A stretch of 64,000 nucleotides of DNA from JAJFJD01 sp965228975 (GTDB taxonomy: Bacteria; Pseudomonadota; Alphaproteobacteria; UBA8366). The stretch spans positions 434,001-498,000 of the forward strand of contig OZ245851.1 of NCBI GenBank assembly GCA_965228975.1. The letters run 5' to 3'. Made by a program: the position numbers and the translations under genes. This document shows positions 28,355 to 36,427 of the stretch, one piece after another (position 1 is the stretch's first letter; the number at the start of each line of letters is the position of its first letter). The notes beneath the pieces are model-generated. The model saw nothing but the letters and a program-made list of their open reading frames with translations. It was not told the origin of the DNA and ran no database searches.

Positions 28355-28402
28355 CTCCCGCGATGCGGCGACACTTGACCGTGTCATCGTTCATCGCGGG
28401 AG
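28355..28402 (+). promoter_or_regulatory. Hairpin covering the crotonase ribosome binding site
   Basis: CTCCCGCGATG (28355-28365) is an exact reverse complement of CATCGCGGGAG (28392-28402). The 26-base loop contains a further GACAC/GTGTC stem. The right arm includes most of the GGGAGG Shine-Dalgarno element six bases ahead of the ATG at 28409. In RNA this would block translation; as DNA it could equally be an operator. Confidence 0.5.
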
Positions 28403-28408
28403 GATCCA

Positions 28409-29197
28409 ATGCCCATCACCTATGAGAAGAATGGCGCGGTCGGCGTCGTGACGCTGAGCCGGCCGGACGCGCGCAACGCCTGGGGACAGGACTATTACGA
28501 GGGACTCCTCGACTATTTCACCGAGATGGAGGACGACGACGAAATCTGCTGCGCCATTCTTACCGGCGACGAAGCGGGTGGTGCGTTTTCCGCCGGGGCC
28601 AACCTGAAGGATCGGAAGACCCATTCGCTGGACTCGACCGCCGAGTTCATCAAGCGGCTGCCGAAGCGCCGGGTCAGCCCGTTCAACGTTCTGTCCAATT
28701 TTCCGAAGCCGATCGTGGCTGCCGTGAACGGCTATGCCATCGGGATCGGCTGCATCCTCACCTTCTGCTGCGATCTGATCGTGGCGTCGGAGCGGGCGGA
28801 ATGGCGGCTGCCGCAGGTCGCGCTCGGCATCATGCCGGCCTATGGCGGCGGGCCGCGGCTCGCCCGCTGGGTCGGGAAGGGGCAGGCGACCAAACTGGCC
28901 ATGGGCTTCCCGCTCTCCGCCGAAGAGGCCTACCGTATCGGCCTCGCGCAATGGCTGGTGCCGCATGACAAGCTGATGGGGCAGGCGATGGAGGTGGCCG
29001 AGCATATCGCCGGCATGCCGCCGCTGGCGTCCCGCATGGTCAAGGAATCGATCCAGCACGGCCTGGACGTGCCCAATATTGCCGATGCCTCGCTGACCGA
29101 TCTCTATCGCTTCATGGCCTTGGAATTCACCCAGGACAAGGAAGAGGCGCATCAGGCCTGGCGCGACCGCCGGTCTCCGGTTTTCAAGGGCGAATAG
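28409..29197 (+). CDS. Crotonase-fold protein (enoyl-CoA hydratase/isomerase family), atypical active site
   Basis: A 262-residue crotonase. The CoA-binding oxyanion elements are present (FSAGANLKD, GYAIGIGC), but both glutamates that catalyse hydration in classical enoyl-CoA hydratase appear replaced: the first aligns with Gln136 (LPQVALGIMP) and the second with Lys162 (QATKLAMG). It therefore probably does another crotonase-family reaction, such as thioester hydrolysis, isomerisation or decarboxylation, or binds CoA esters without hydrating them. A strong hairpin overlaps its ribosome binding site. Single gene ahead of rpsD. Confidence 0.8.
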   Translation: MPITYEKNGAVGVVTLSRPDARNAWGQDYYEGLLDYFTEMEDDDEICCAILTGDEAGGAFSAGANLKDRKTHSLDSTAEFIKRLPKRRVSPFNVLSNFPKPIVAAVNGYAIGIGCILTFCCDLIVASERAEWRLPQVALGIMPAYGGGPRLARWVGKGQATKLAMGFPLSAEEAYRIGLAQWLVPHDKLMGQAMEVAEHIAGMPPLASRMVKESIQHGLDVPNIADASLTDLYRFMALEFTQDKEEAHQAWRDRRSPVFKGE

Positions 29198-29211
29198 GGC
29201 CGTTTCGGCGT

Positions 29212-29239
29212 TTGACAATTTTGCCGGAAGCCTTATAGT
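29212..29239 (+). promoter_or_regulatory. Sigma-70-type promoter for rpsD
   Basis: A perfect -35 box TTGACA (29212-29217) and TATAGT -10 box (29234-29239) are separated by 16 bases, directly downstream of the crotonase stop codon. Transcription would start near 29246, giving a leader of about 105 bases. Confidence 0.7.
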
Positions 29240-29259
29240 CCGCGCACTTTTCCGGTAAC

Positions 29260-29344
29260 GCGGGTCGGTTTCGGACCCCGCCGTCCTGGCATTCGGCCGG
29301 TCGGCTGACTGGAAGCAACAAGAACTCCGGGAAAACCAGGGGTT
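29260..29344 (+). promoter_or_regulatory. Structured leader of rpsD
   Basis: Two hairpins can form in the leader: GCGGGTC (29260-29266) with GACCCCGC (29274-29281), and AACTCC (29323-29328) with GGGGTT (29339-29344), the second ending ten bases before the ATG. Ribosomal protein S4 binds and represses its own messenger in several bacteria, so this could be an autoregulatory site; no similarity to a known leader class can be claimed. Confidence 0.35.
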
Positions 29345-29353
29345 AAAGGTGAT

Positions 29354-29968
29354 ATGAGCAAACGCGTAAAGTCGAAGTACAAGATTAACCGCCGTCTCGG
29401 CGTTAATCTCTGGGGACGCCCCCGCAGCCCCGTCAACAAGCGGGATTATGGCCCGGGCCAGCACGGCCAGCGCCGCCGCAAGCCCTCGGATTTCGGAACC
29501 CAGCTTGCCGCCAAGCAGAAGCTCAAGGGCTATTACGGCAATATCGGCGAGAAGCAGTTCCGGCGCTATTACAAGATGGCCGACCAGCGGAACGGCGACA
29601 CCGGCGAAAACCTGATCGAAATCCTGGAACGCCGGCTGGACGCCGTCGTGTACCGGGCCAAGTTCGTGCCGACTGTCTTTTCCGCCCGGCAGTTCGTGAA
29701 CCACGGCCACGTCATGGTGAACGGCCGCCGCGTCAACATTCCCTCCTATCAGGTCAAGGACGGCGACGTGGTGCAGGTGCGCGACAAGAGCGTGCAGATT
29801 CCGATGGTATTGGACGCGACGGCCTCGACCGAGCGTGAAGTTCCCGACTACGTCTCGGTGGATCAACGCAAGATGGCGGCCACCTTCGTCCGTGCGCCGA
29901 AATTGGAAGACGTGCCGTATCCGGTCCGCATGGAACCGAACCTCGTCATCGAATTCTACTCGCGCTAA
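29354..29968 (+). CDS. rpsD: 30S ribosomal protein S4
   Basis: Primary 16S rRNA-binding protein of the small subunit. The 204 residues start SKRVKSKYKINRRLG and contain the conserved RRLDAVVYRAKF core, the S4 RNA-binding domain (FVNHGHVMVNGRRVNIPSY) and the usual IEFYSR ending. Present as a stand-alone gene with its own strong promoter, rather than in the alpha ribosomal operon, as is common in alphaproteobacteria. Confidence 0.97.
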   Translation: MSKRVKSKYKINRRLGVNLWGRPRSPVNKRDYGPGQHGQRRRKPSDFGTQLAAKQKLKGYYGNIGEKQFRRYYKMADQRNGDTGENLIEILERRLDAVVYRAKFVPTVFSARQFVNHGHVMVNGRRVNIPSYQVKDGDVVQVRDKSVQIPMVLDATASTEREVPDYVSVDQRKMAATFVRAPKLEDVPYPVRMEPNLVIEFYSR

Positions 29969-30059
29969 CCCGACGACCGTTGCAATCCGACGGCGGCTCG
30001 GCGATCCTCCCTTGGATTGATCGCCGGGGCGCTCCCGGCTTGCCTGAACGGAGAGTAGG

Positions 30060-30452
30060 ATGGCCGCGAAACCCTCCATCAAGTTCCAGCGCTCGACCCC
30101 GATCCTGAAGTCTTCCGACTATGCCCGGTCGAAGGCGTTCTACACCGAGAAACTCGGCTACACCGTGGTCGAGGAAGGCGGCGAACCGCCCAAGTTCGGC
30201 ATCTTCGACCGCGATACCAGCGTGTTGTTCGTCAACGCCTGGCAAGGCGGCCCGACGCCGGTGCCGGGGGCCTGGGACGCCTATATCCATGTCGCGGGCG
30301 TCGCGGCCGTACAGGATGAACTCGCCGCCGCCGGGGTGGAGATCACCCGCCCGCTCGAGGTGACGGTCTACGGCATGCGCGAATTCGAAATCCGCGATCC
30401 GGACGGCAACGTGTTGTGCTTCGGCGAGGACGCGGAGAAATCGGCGGGCTAG
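30060..30452 (+). CDS. VOC-family protein (bleomycin-resistance/glyoxalase-like)
   Basis: A 130-residue single-domain VOC protein with the beta-alpha-beta-beta-beta pattern (SKAFYTEKLGYTVVEEGG, then EFEIRDPDGNVLCFGE). The N-terminal metal His is not present in TPILKSSD, so it resembles the bleomycin-resistance-like, metal-free binding subgroup. Function unknown. GGAGAG precedes the ATG. Confidence 0.8.
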   Translation: MAAKPSIKFQRSTPILKSSDYARSKAFYTEKLGYTVVEEGGEPPKFGIFDRDTSVLFVNAWQGGPTPVPGAWDAYIHVAGVAAVQDELAAAGVEITRPLEVTVYGMREFEIRDPDGNVLCFGEDAEKSAG

Positions 30453-30501
30453 CACGCCCTGTGCTAGGGTGCGGCGGCGAAAATTCAGCAGGGAGAGAGC
30501 A

Positions 30502-31542
30502 ATGCGTCTAGGTCTCGTTCACGGCAGCGGGGCGGCCGGTTTTTCGGTCGATATGGAGATGATCCTGGAGGCCGAGAGCCTCGGCTATCATTCGGTGTGG
30601 ACGTCCGAATCCTATGGGGCCGATGCGGTCACACCGGCGGCCTGGATCCTGGCGCGCACGACGAAGATCAACGTGGGCACGGGCATCATCCAGATGCCGA
30701 CGCGGACGCCGACCATGACGGCGATGACCGCGAACACCTTGCAGGCGATGTCCGGCGGCCGGTTCATCCTGGGGCTCGGGGCGTCGGGGCCGCAGGTGAT
30801 CGAGGGGTGGCACGGCGTGCCCTACGGCCGGCCGCTGACCCGAACCCGCGAATACATCTCCATCGTCCGGCAAATCCTGGAGCGCAAGGGCCCGGCGGTC
30901 CACGAGGGCTATCACTATCATCTGCCGAACAAGGGCGAGGGGACGACCGGCCTCGGCATTCCGCAGAAAAGCATCCTGCACGGCGATCCGTCGCTGAAGA
31001 TCTACACCGCCTCGATCACGCCCAAGGGCGTGGCGACCGCGGCGGAGGTCGCCGACGGTTTTCTGCCGATCTACATGAACCCGGACCGCTACGACGTGTT
31101 CGAGGCGGCGATCGACGCGGGGCTGGCCAAGGCGGGCAACGGCAAGAGCCTGAAGGATTTCGACGTCGCCCCCTACGTGAACATCATCCTGGGCGATGAC
31201 CTGGACGCTTGCCGCGCGCCGATCAAGGCGCAGTTGGCGCTCTATGTCGGCGGCATGGGGGCGCGGAACAAGAATTTCTACAACGATCTCGCCAAGCGCA
31301 TGGGCTACGAGGACGCCGCGGTCGAGGTGCAGGATTTCTTCCTGGACGGCAAGAAGGCCGAAGCCGCCGCCGCCATTCCCGACTCCCTGGTCGACGAGGT
31401 GGCCCTGGTCGGCCCGGCGGACCGGATCCGCGAACGCCTGGGCGCCTGGAAAGCCGCCGGCGCCGACGGCAAGGTCGGCACGCTGCTGCTGCGCAAGCCG
31501 AGCGTCGAGGCGCTGCGGCTGGTGGCGGAAGAGGTGTTGTAG
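30502..31542 (+). CDS. LLM-class flavin-dependent oxidoreductase (F420-type)
   Basis: A luciferase-like TIM-barrel oxidoreductase of 346 residues. The N-terminus MRLGLVHGSGAAGF, HSVWTSESYGADAVTPAAW and GRFILGLGASGPQVIEGW resemble the F420-dependent subgroup described from actinobacteria. Whether this organism makes F420 cannot be seen, so FMN remains possible. Start chosen at the ATG behind GGGAGAGAG. Ends at a bidirectional terminator shared with grxD. Confidence 0.82.
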   Translation: MRLGLVHGSGAAGFSVDMEMILEAESLGYHSVWTSESYGADAVTPAAWILARTTKINVGTGIIQMPTRTPTMTAMTANTLQAMSGGRFILGLGASGPQVIEGWHGVPYGRPLTRTREYISIVRQILERKGPAVHEGYHYHLPNKGEGTTGLGIPQKSILHGDPSLKIYTASITPKGVATAAEVADGFLPIYMNPDRYDVFEAAIDAGLAKAGNGKSLKDFDVAPYVNIILGDDLDACRAPIKAQLALYVGGMGARNKNFYNDLAKRMGYEDAAVEVQDFFLDGKKAEAAAAIPDSLVDEVALVGPADRIRERLGAWKAAGADGKVGTLLLRKPSVEALRLVAEEVL

Positions 31543-31563
31543 GCGGGAACCACGGCACCAAAC

Positions 31564-31589
31564 AAAAAGGGCCGCGATGCGGCCCTTTT
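31564..31589. terminator. Bidirectional rho-independent terminator
   Basis: AAAAGGGCCGC (31565-31575) pairs with GCGGCCCTTTT (31579-31589) over a three-base loop, with A/T runs on both outer sides. It lies between the convergent LLM oxidoreductase and grxD genes and can serve both. Confidence 0.82.
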
Positions 31590-31610
31590 CGATTCCGGTT
31601 CGGGTAACCG

Positions 31611-31952
31611 TCAGGCGGTTTGCTGAACGGCGACGCCTTTGGTTTTCATCAACTCCTGCAGCTCGCCCGTGTCGTACATTTCGCGCACGATGTCGCAGCC
31701 GCCGACGAATTCGCCTTTGACGTAGAGCTGTGGGACGGTCGGCCAGTTGCTGAAGTCCTTGATGCCCTGGCGCAGGCTCGGGTCTTCCAGCACGTCGATG
31801 CCTTTGAACTTGGTGCCGAGTTCGCTGAGCACCTGGACCACCGCGGCGGAAAAACCGCATTGCGGGAATACCGGCGTGCCCTTCATGAACAGGACGATCT
31901 CGTTGCCGTCGATCTCGTCTTGAATGCGTTGCGTTACTGTCGTGTCGCTCAT
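31611..31952 (-). CDS. grxD: Monothiol glutaredoxin, Grx4 family
   Basis: A 113-residue CGFS-type glutaredoxin that carries and delivers [2Fe-2S] clusters with glutathione. The active site is FPQCGFSAAVV (Cys32), followed by the GSH-binding WPTVPQLYVKGEFVGGCDI. BolA-type proteins are its known partners, and the bolA gene lies 26 bp upstream in the same operon. Last gene of the purine operon run. Confidence 0.95.
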   Translation of the reverse strand: MSDTTVTQRIQDEIDGNEIVLFMKGTPVFPQCGFSAAVVQVLSELGTKFKGIDVLEDPSLRQGIKDFSNWPTVPQLYVKGEFVGGCDIVREMYDTGELQELMKTKGVAVQQTA

Positions 31953-31978
31953 TGCGCCGTCCTTTTCTCTTTCTGCGG

Positions 31979-32218
31979 TTATGCGTTGTCCGGGATTGCC
32001 GTCTGCAGCGCCAGGGCGTGCAGTTCATTTCCCATCCGGCCCCGCAACGCATCGTAAACCATCTGATGTTGCTGTACGCGCGACTTGCCCTTGAATGCGG
32101 CGGCTGTCACCAGCGCGGCATAATGATCGCCATCGCCGCGCAGATCGGAAATCTGTACGTCCGCCTCCGGAATGGCTTCCTTGATCATCTGCTCTATCTC
32201 ACCCGCACTCATCGGCAT
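31979..32218 (-). CDS. BolA/IbaG-family protein
   Basis: A 79-residue BolA-fold protein. The helix-turn region VQQHQMVYDALRG and the invariant C-terminal His in NELHALALQT, a cluster ligand in BolA-Grx complexes, are present. Acts with monothiol glutaredoxin in Fe-S trafficking. ATG codons at 32218 and 32212 are both possible; upstream in-frame sequence overlaps the purL end and is not part of the protein. Confidence 0.88.
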   Translation of the reverse strand: MPMSAGEIEQMIKEAIPEADVQISDLRGDGDHYAALVTAAAFKGKSRVQQHQMVYDALRGRMGNELHALALQTAIPDNA

Positions 32219-32243
32219 GGTCGTGGTCCTCCCCCGGTCTTGT

Positions 32244-34466
32244 TTAGGGCTGTCCCATGTAACCGGGCAGCCAGCCTTCATGGGCGTCGCGCAAATCCTC
32301 CAGCGATATGGTGGTCCCGCCGTTCAGTGTCAACGCCGACCCGCCGGTTTGGCCGATCGCCTGAGCCGGGATTCCGGCCTTTTCCGCTGCCTTCAGGACG
32401 GATTGCGCGTCCGCCACGGTAACAATGTAGCGGCCCTGATCCTCGCTGAACAGCCAGCAATGGTCGGGCAGGTCCGTCTTCGGGATGTCGATTTCGGCCC
32501 CGATGCCGCCCGCCAGCGCCATTTCCGCCAATGCGACCAAGACGCCGCCGTCGGCCACGTCGTGGCAGGTCGTGACCGTGCCGGCCGTGATCAGACCGCG
32601 CACGAACAGGCCCGTCGCCTTTTCCCGGTCCAGGTCGACCGGCGGCGGTGCGCCCTCTGTCCGTCCTTCGATATCCCGCAGGAAAATCGACGCGCCCATG
32701 TGGCCCGCCGTCTCGCCGATCAGCAGGATCGTACGGTCCGCTTCGGCGAAGGCCATGATGGTCGCGTGCGCCAGGTCGTCGATCAGGCCGAGGCCGCCGA
32801 TGACCGGCGTCGGCAGGATCGCCTCGCCCTCGGTCTCGTTGTAGAGCGAGACGTTGCCCGAGACGACCGGGAAGTCGAGCGCCGCCGCGGCCCCGCCCAT
32901 GCCTTGGACGCAGCCAACCAACTGGCCCATGATCGGCGGCCGTTCCGGATTGCCGAAATTCAGGTTGTTGGTGATCGCCAGCGGATTCGCGCCCGCGGCG
33001 ATGAGGTTTCGCCACGCCTCGGCGACGGCCTGCCGTCCGCCGGTTTCCGGGTCGGCGAGGCAATAGCGCGGCGTCGAGTCGGTCGTGATGGCGAGGCCCC
33101 GGTTGGTGCCGTGCACCCGCACCACGGCGGCGTCGCCGCCCGGGCCGCGCGCGGTGTCGGCCATCACCATGTGGTCGTATTGTTCCCAGATCCAGCGGCG
33201 GCTGCACAGGTCCGCCGAACCCAGCAGTTGGCGCAGCGTCTGCAACGGATCGTCCGGCGCGGCGATGGTCGCGAGGTCGAGGTTCGGTTGCGGCGGGGTC
33301 GGCTCCCACGGCCGGTCGTATTCGGGGGCGGCGCTGACCAAGGGGTCGACCGGGATGTCCGCTTCGATGATTCCGTCCTTGCGCAGCACCAAATGGCCGG
33401 TCTCAGTGATCCGCCCGATCACCGCGAAGTCCAGTTCCCACTTCTCGAAGATGGCGCGCGCCGCATCCTCGTGGCCCGGCTTCAGGACCATCAGCATGCG
33501 TTCCTGGCTTTCCGACAGCATCAGCTCGTAGGCGGTCATGCCGTCTTCGCGCATCGGCACCTGGTCCAGGTCCAACTCGACGCCGACGCCGCCCTTCGAC
33601 GCCATCTCGACCGAGGAAGAGGTGAGGCCCGCAGCACCCATGTCCTGGATGGCGACGATGGCGTCGGTCGCCATCAGTTCAAGGCAGGCTTCCAGCAATA
33701 GCTTCTCGGTGAACGGGTCGCCGACCTGGACGGTCGGGCGCTTCTCTTCCGAGTCTTCGGAGAATTCCGCCGATGCCATGGTGGCGCCGTGGATGCCGTC
33801 GCGTCCGGTCTTCGACCCGACATAGACGACCGGGTTGCCGGGGCCGCCCGCCGCCGAATAGAAAATCCGGTCCGCGTCCGCGATCCCCACGGTCATGGCG
33901 TTGACCAGGATGTTGCCGTTATAGGCAGGGTCGAAATTGGTCTCGCCGCCGACGGTCGGAATGCCGATGCAGTTGCCGTACCCGCCGATGCCCGCGACGA
34001 CTCCGGCGACCAGATGCTTTGTCTTCGGGTGCGACGGTTCGCCGAAGCGCAGCGCGTTCATGTTGGCCACCGGCCGCGCGCCCATGGTGAAGACATCCCG
34101 CAGGATACCGCCCACGCCGGTCGCCGCCCCTTGGTATGGCTCGATGAAGCTCGGGTGGTTGTGACTCTCGATCTTGAAGATCGCCGCCTGGCCATGGCCG
34201 ATATCGACCACCCCGGCGTTCTCGCCCGGTCCGCAGATCACCTGCGGCCCTTCGGTCGGCAGGGTCTTCAGCCATTTCTTGGAGGATTTGTAGGAGCAAT
34301 GCTCGGACCACATGACCGAGAAGATGCCGAGTTCGGTCATGCTGGGGTTGCGGCCCAGGATGCCCAGCAGCGTCTCGAACTCTCCCGGCGTCAGGCCGTG
34401 CTCGGCGACCAGTTCCTGGGTGATGGCGGCGGGTTCGGGGCCGTTCGGCGTGGCGGACACGGTCAC
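32244..34466 (-). CDS. purL: Phosphoribosylformylglycinamidine synthase subunit PurL
   Basis: Large synthetase subunit of the three-part PurSQL enzyme in step four of purine synthesis. The 740 residues are the small-PurL type found with separate PurS and PurQ: MWSEHCSYKSSK near the start, then KIESHNHPSFIEPYQGAATG and GLAITTDSTPRYC. The start is a GTG whose bases overlap the purQ stop as GTGA; a second GTG two codons on is possible. The frame extends further upstream inside purQ but that is not coding for PurL. Confidence 0.95.
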   Translation of the reverse strand: MTVSATPNGPEPAAITQELVAEHGLTPGEFETLLGILGRNPSMTELGIFSVMWSEHCSYKSSKKWLKTLPTEGPQVICGPGENAGVVDIGHGQAAIFKIESHNHPSFIEPYQGAATGVGGILRDVFTMGARPVANMNALRFGEPSHPKTKHLVAGVVAGIGGYGNCIGIPTVGGETNFDPAYNGNILVNAMTVGIADADRIFYSAAGGPGNPVVYVGSKTGRDGIHGATMASAEFSEDSEEKRPTVQVGDPFTEKLLLEACLELMATDAIVAIQDMGAAGLTSSSVEMASKGGVGVELDLDQVPMREDGMTAYELMLSESQERMLMVLKPGHEDAARAIFEKWELDFAVIGRITETGHLVLRKDGIIEADIPVDPLVSAAPEYDRPWEPTPPQPNLDLATIAAPDDPLQTLRQLLGSADLCSRRWIWEQYDHMVMADTARGPGGDAAVVRVHGTNRGLAITTDSTPRYCLADPETGGRQAVAEAWRNLIAAGANPLAITNNLNFGNPERPPIMGQLVGCVQGMGGAAAALDFPVVSGNVSLYNETEGEAILPTPVIGGLGLIDDLAHATIMAFAEADRTILLIGETAGHMGASIFLRDIEGRTEGAPPPVDLDREKATGLFVRGLITAGTVTTCHDVADGGVLVALAEMALAGGIGAEIDIPKTDLPDHCWLFSEDQGRYIVTVADAQSVLKAAEKAGIPAQAIGQTGGSALTLNGGTTISLEDLRDAHEGWLPGYMGQP

Positions 34467-35140
34467 AGCGCTCCTGCAAGCGCGTCGAACATGGCCTTGC
34501 CGTCGGTGCCGCCATGCTGCGCATCGGCGGCGCGCTCCGGATGCGGCATCATACCGAGCACCGTTTTCGTCTCGTTGAAGATGCCGGCGATGTCGCGGGC
34601 CGACCCATTCGGATTGCCGTCGGCACCGTTCGTCGTGTCGTACGTGAAGGCGACGCGGCCGTCGCCTTCGAGCCGGTCCAGCGTCTCGTCGTCGGCGAAG
34701 TAGTTGCCGTCGTGATGGGCGACCGGGATGTTCACCGTCTGGCCGGCGTCGTAACCCGCCGTGAACAGGGTCTGGCTGTTCTCGACGCGCAGCGTGACCG
34801 TGCGGCAGACATATTTGAGGGCCGCGTTGCGCATCAGCGCGCCCGGCAGCAGCCCGACCTCGGCCAGGATTTGGAACCCGTTGCAAATGCCGAGCGTCGG
34901 TACGCCGTCTTCCGCGCGTTTCGTCACCTCGCGCATGATCGGCGAGTTGCCGGCCATGGCGCCGGGGCGCAGATAGTCGCCGTAGGAGAACCCGCCCGGT
35001 ATGACGATGAGGTCGAGTTCCGGCAGCTCGGTATCCCGATGCCAGATCATCGCCGGCGCTTGGCCGGTGGCGTTTCGGAGTGCTACCGCGGCGTCGCGGT
35101 CGCAGTTAGATCCGGGAAAGACGATGACCGCGGTTTTCAC
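34463..35140 (-). CDS. purQ: Phosphoribosylformylglycinamidine synthase subunit PurQ
   Basis: Glutaminase subunit of PurSQL, feeding ammonia to PurL. 225 residues with class I amidotransferase features: VIPGGFSYGDYLRPG, nucleophile Cys in TLGICNGFQIL, and the His-Glu pair in MMPHPERAAD. Translationally coupled to purL through a four-base overlap. Confidence 0.95.
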   Translation of the reverse strand: MKTAVIVFPGSNCDRDAAVALRNATGQAPAMIWHRDTELPELDLIVIPGGFSYGDYLRPGAMAGNSPIMREVTKRAEDGVPTLGICNGFQILAEVGLLPGALMRNAALKYVCRTVTLRVENSQTLFTAGYDAGQTVNIPVAHHDGNYFADDETLDRLEGDGRVAFTYDTTNGADGNPNGSARDIAGIFNETKTVLGMMPHPERAADAQHGGTDGKAMFDALAGAL

Positions 35141-35191
35141 GGCGGCGTTCGCTCCTCTTTTGATTACGGGTGGTTGGCGCCCGCATCGGCA

Positions 35192-35431
35192 TCAGTCGAG
35201 ATCGATCACGTAGTTTTCGATGACGGTGTTCGCCAACAGCTTTCGGCACATTTCATCGACCTGCTCGCGGGCCTTGGCCGGGTCTTCCTCGACCAGGTCG
35301 ATCTCGATGACCTTGCCCTGGCGCGCATCGGTGACGCCCTCGAAGCCGAGCGCCTCCAAGGCGTGGCAAATCGCTTTGCCTTGCGGGTCGAGGACACCGG
35401 TCTTCAGGGTGATATGAACGCGTGCTCTCAC
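35192..35431 (-). CDS. purS: Phosphoribosylformylglycinamidine synthase subunit PurS
   Basis: A 79-residue scaffold subunit of PurSQL. The pattern ITLKTGVLDPQGKAICHALEALG and the VEEDPAKAREQVDEMCRKL helix are typical. Between purC (13 bp) and purQ (51 bp) in the purine operon. Confidence 0.94.
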   Translation of the reverse strand: MRARVHITLKTGVLDPQGKAICHALEALGFEGVTDARQGKVIEIDLVEEDPAKAREQVDEMCRKLLANTVIENYVIDLD

Positions 35432-35444
35432 GAGAATGTGTGTC

Positions 35445-36212
35445 CTATTGAACCATGTCTGGAGCTTTGAGGTCGCCCGGTCCGCCTTCCGGCAGGATGC
35501 CGAGCCGGCGCGCGACCTCCTGGTAGGCTTCTTCGACCTCGCCCATGTCGTGACGGAAGCGGTCCTTGTCGAGCTTCTCGTTGGTCTCGAGGTCCCAGAG
35601 GCGGCAGCTGTCCGGGCTGATCTCGTCGGCCAGCACGACGCGCATGTCGCCGTTCTCCTCGTAGAGCCGTCCGAACTCCAGTTTGAAATCGATCAGCTTC
35701 AGGTTGACGCCCAGGAACAGGCCGCCGAGGAAATCGTTGATCCGCAGCGCCAGTGCCAGCATGTCGTCGATATCTTGCGGCGCCGCCCATCCGAAGGCGG
35801 TGATATGCTCTTCGGAGACAAGCGGATCGTCCAGCTCGTCGGCCTTGTAGTAATACTCGACGATCGACCGCGGCAGCGGCGAGCCTTCGGGCAGGTTGAA
35901 CCGCTTCGACAGCGAGCCGGCGGCGACGTTCCGCACGACCACCTCGATGGGAATGATCTCCACCTCGCGGACCAATTGTTCGCGCATATTCAGGCGGCGG
36001 ACGAAATGGGTCGGGATGCCGATCTCGCCAAGCCGGACCATCAGGTATTCGGAAATCCGGTTGTTCAGGACGCCTTTGCCCGTGATCGTACCGGTTTTTT
36101 TCCGGTTGAAGGCGCTGGCGTCGTCCTTGAAATACTGCACCAGGGTGCCGGGTTCCGGCCCTTCGAACAGGATCTTGGCCTTGCCTTCGTAAATCCGTCT
36201 CCGTCTCGGCAT
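35445..36212 (-). CDS. purC: Phosphoribosylaminoimidazole-succinocarboxamide synthase
   Basis: SAICAR synthetase, step eight of purine synthesis. 255 residues: RRIYEGKAKILFEGPEPG, DDASAFNRKK, and the signature VELKLE-type stretch LKLIDFKLEFGR with DEISPDSCRLWD. First gene of the purC-purS-purQ-purL-bolA-grxD run. Confidence 0.95.
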   Translation of the reverse strand: MPRRRRIYEGKAKILFEGPEPGTLVQYFKDDASAFNRKKTGTITGKGVLNNRISEYLMVRLGEIGIPTHFVRRLNMREQLVREVEIIPIEVVVRNVAAGSLSKRFNLPEGSPLPRSIVEYYYKADELDDPLVSEEHITAFGWAAPQDIDDMLALALRINDFLGGLFLGVNLKLIDFKLEFGRLYEENGDMRVVLADEISPDSCRLWDLETNEKLDKDRFRHDMGEVEEAYQEVARRLGILPEGGPGDLKAPDMVQ

Positions 36213-36262
36213 ATCGGAAAAACCTTGTGGTGAGGCGCCGGACCGGCCCCTCGATCAAGTCT

Positions 36263-36291
36263 CATATAGCAATAGACCAGCCAGGGCACAA
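36263..36291 (-). promoter_or_regulatory. Candidate purC promoter
   Basis: On the minus strand TTGTGC (36291-36286) and TATATG (36268-36263) are 17 bases apart, about 50 bases upstream of the purC start. The -35 box is weak. The rest of the 215 bp spacer to the next gene is unusually AT-rich around 36320-36365 but has no gene. Confidence 0.3.
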
Positions 36292-36427
36292 TGACGCCTT
36301 CCGGGGGTCGATTGAGTGCAAAAGAACCTTTTTATTGCAATTGTTTATCGAAAATTCCAGTTAACCATGCCATTGCTGTCAATCCCGGTCCGACCCTGGA
36401 AGGCGGATCGGAGTCCCGCCGTTCCGC

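Noticed and set aside
28391..30082. 563-codon minus-strand frame across the crotonase, rpsD leader and rpsD
   Set aside because: It covers two well-supported plus-strand genes and a promoter. The translation has shadow-like composition and no recognisable domain.
32172..33701. 509-codon plus-strand frame opposite purL
   Set aside because: Shadow frame; PurL on the minus strand is complete and conserved.
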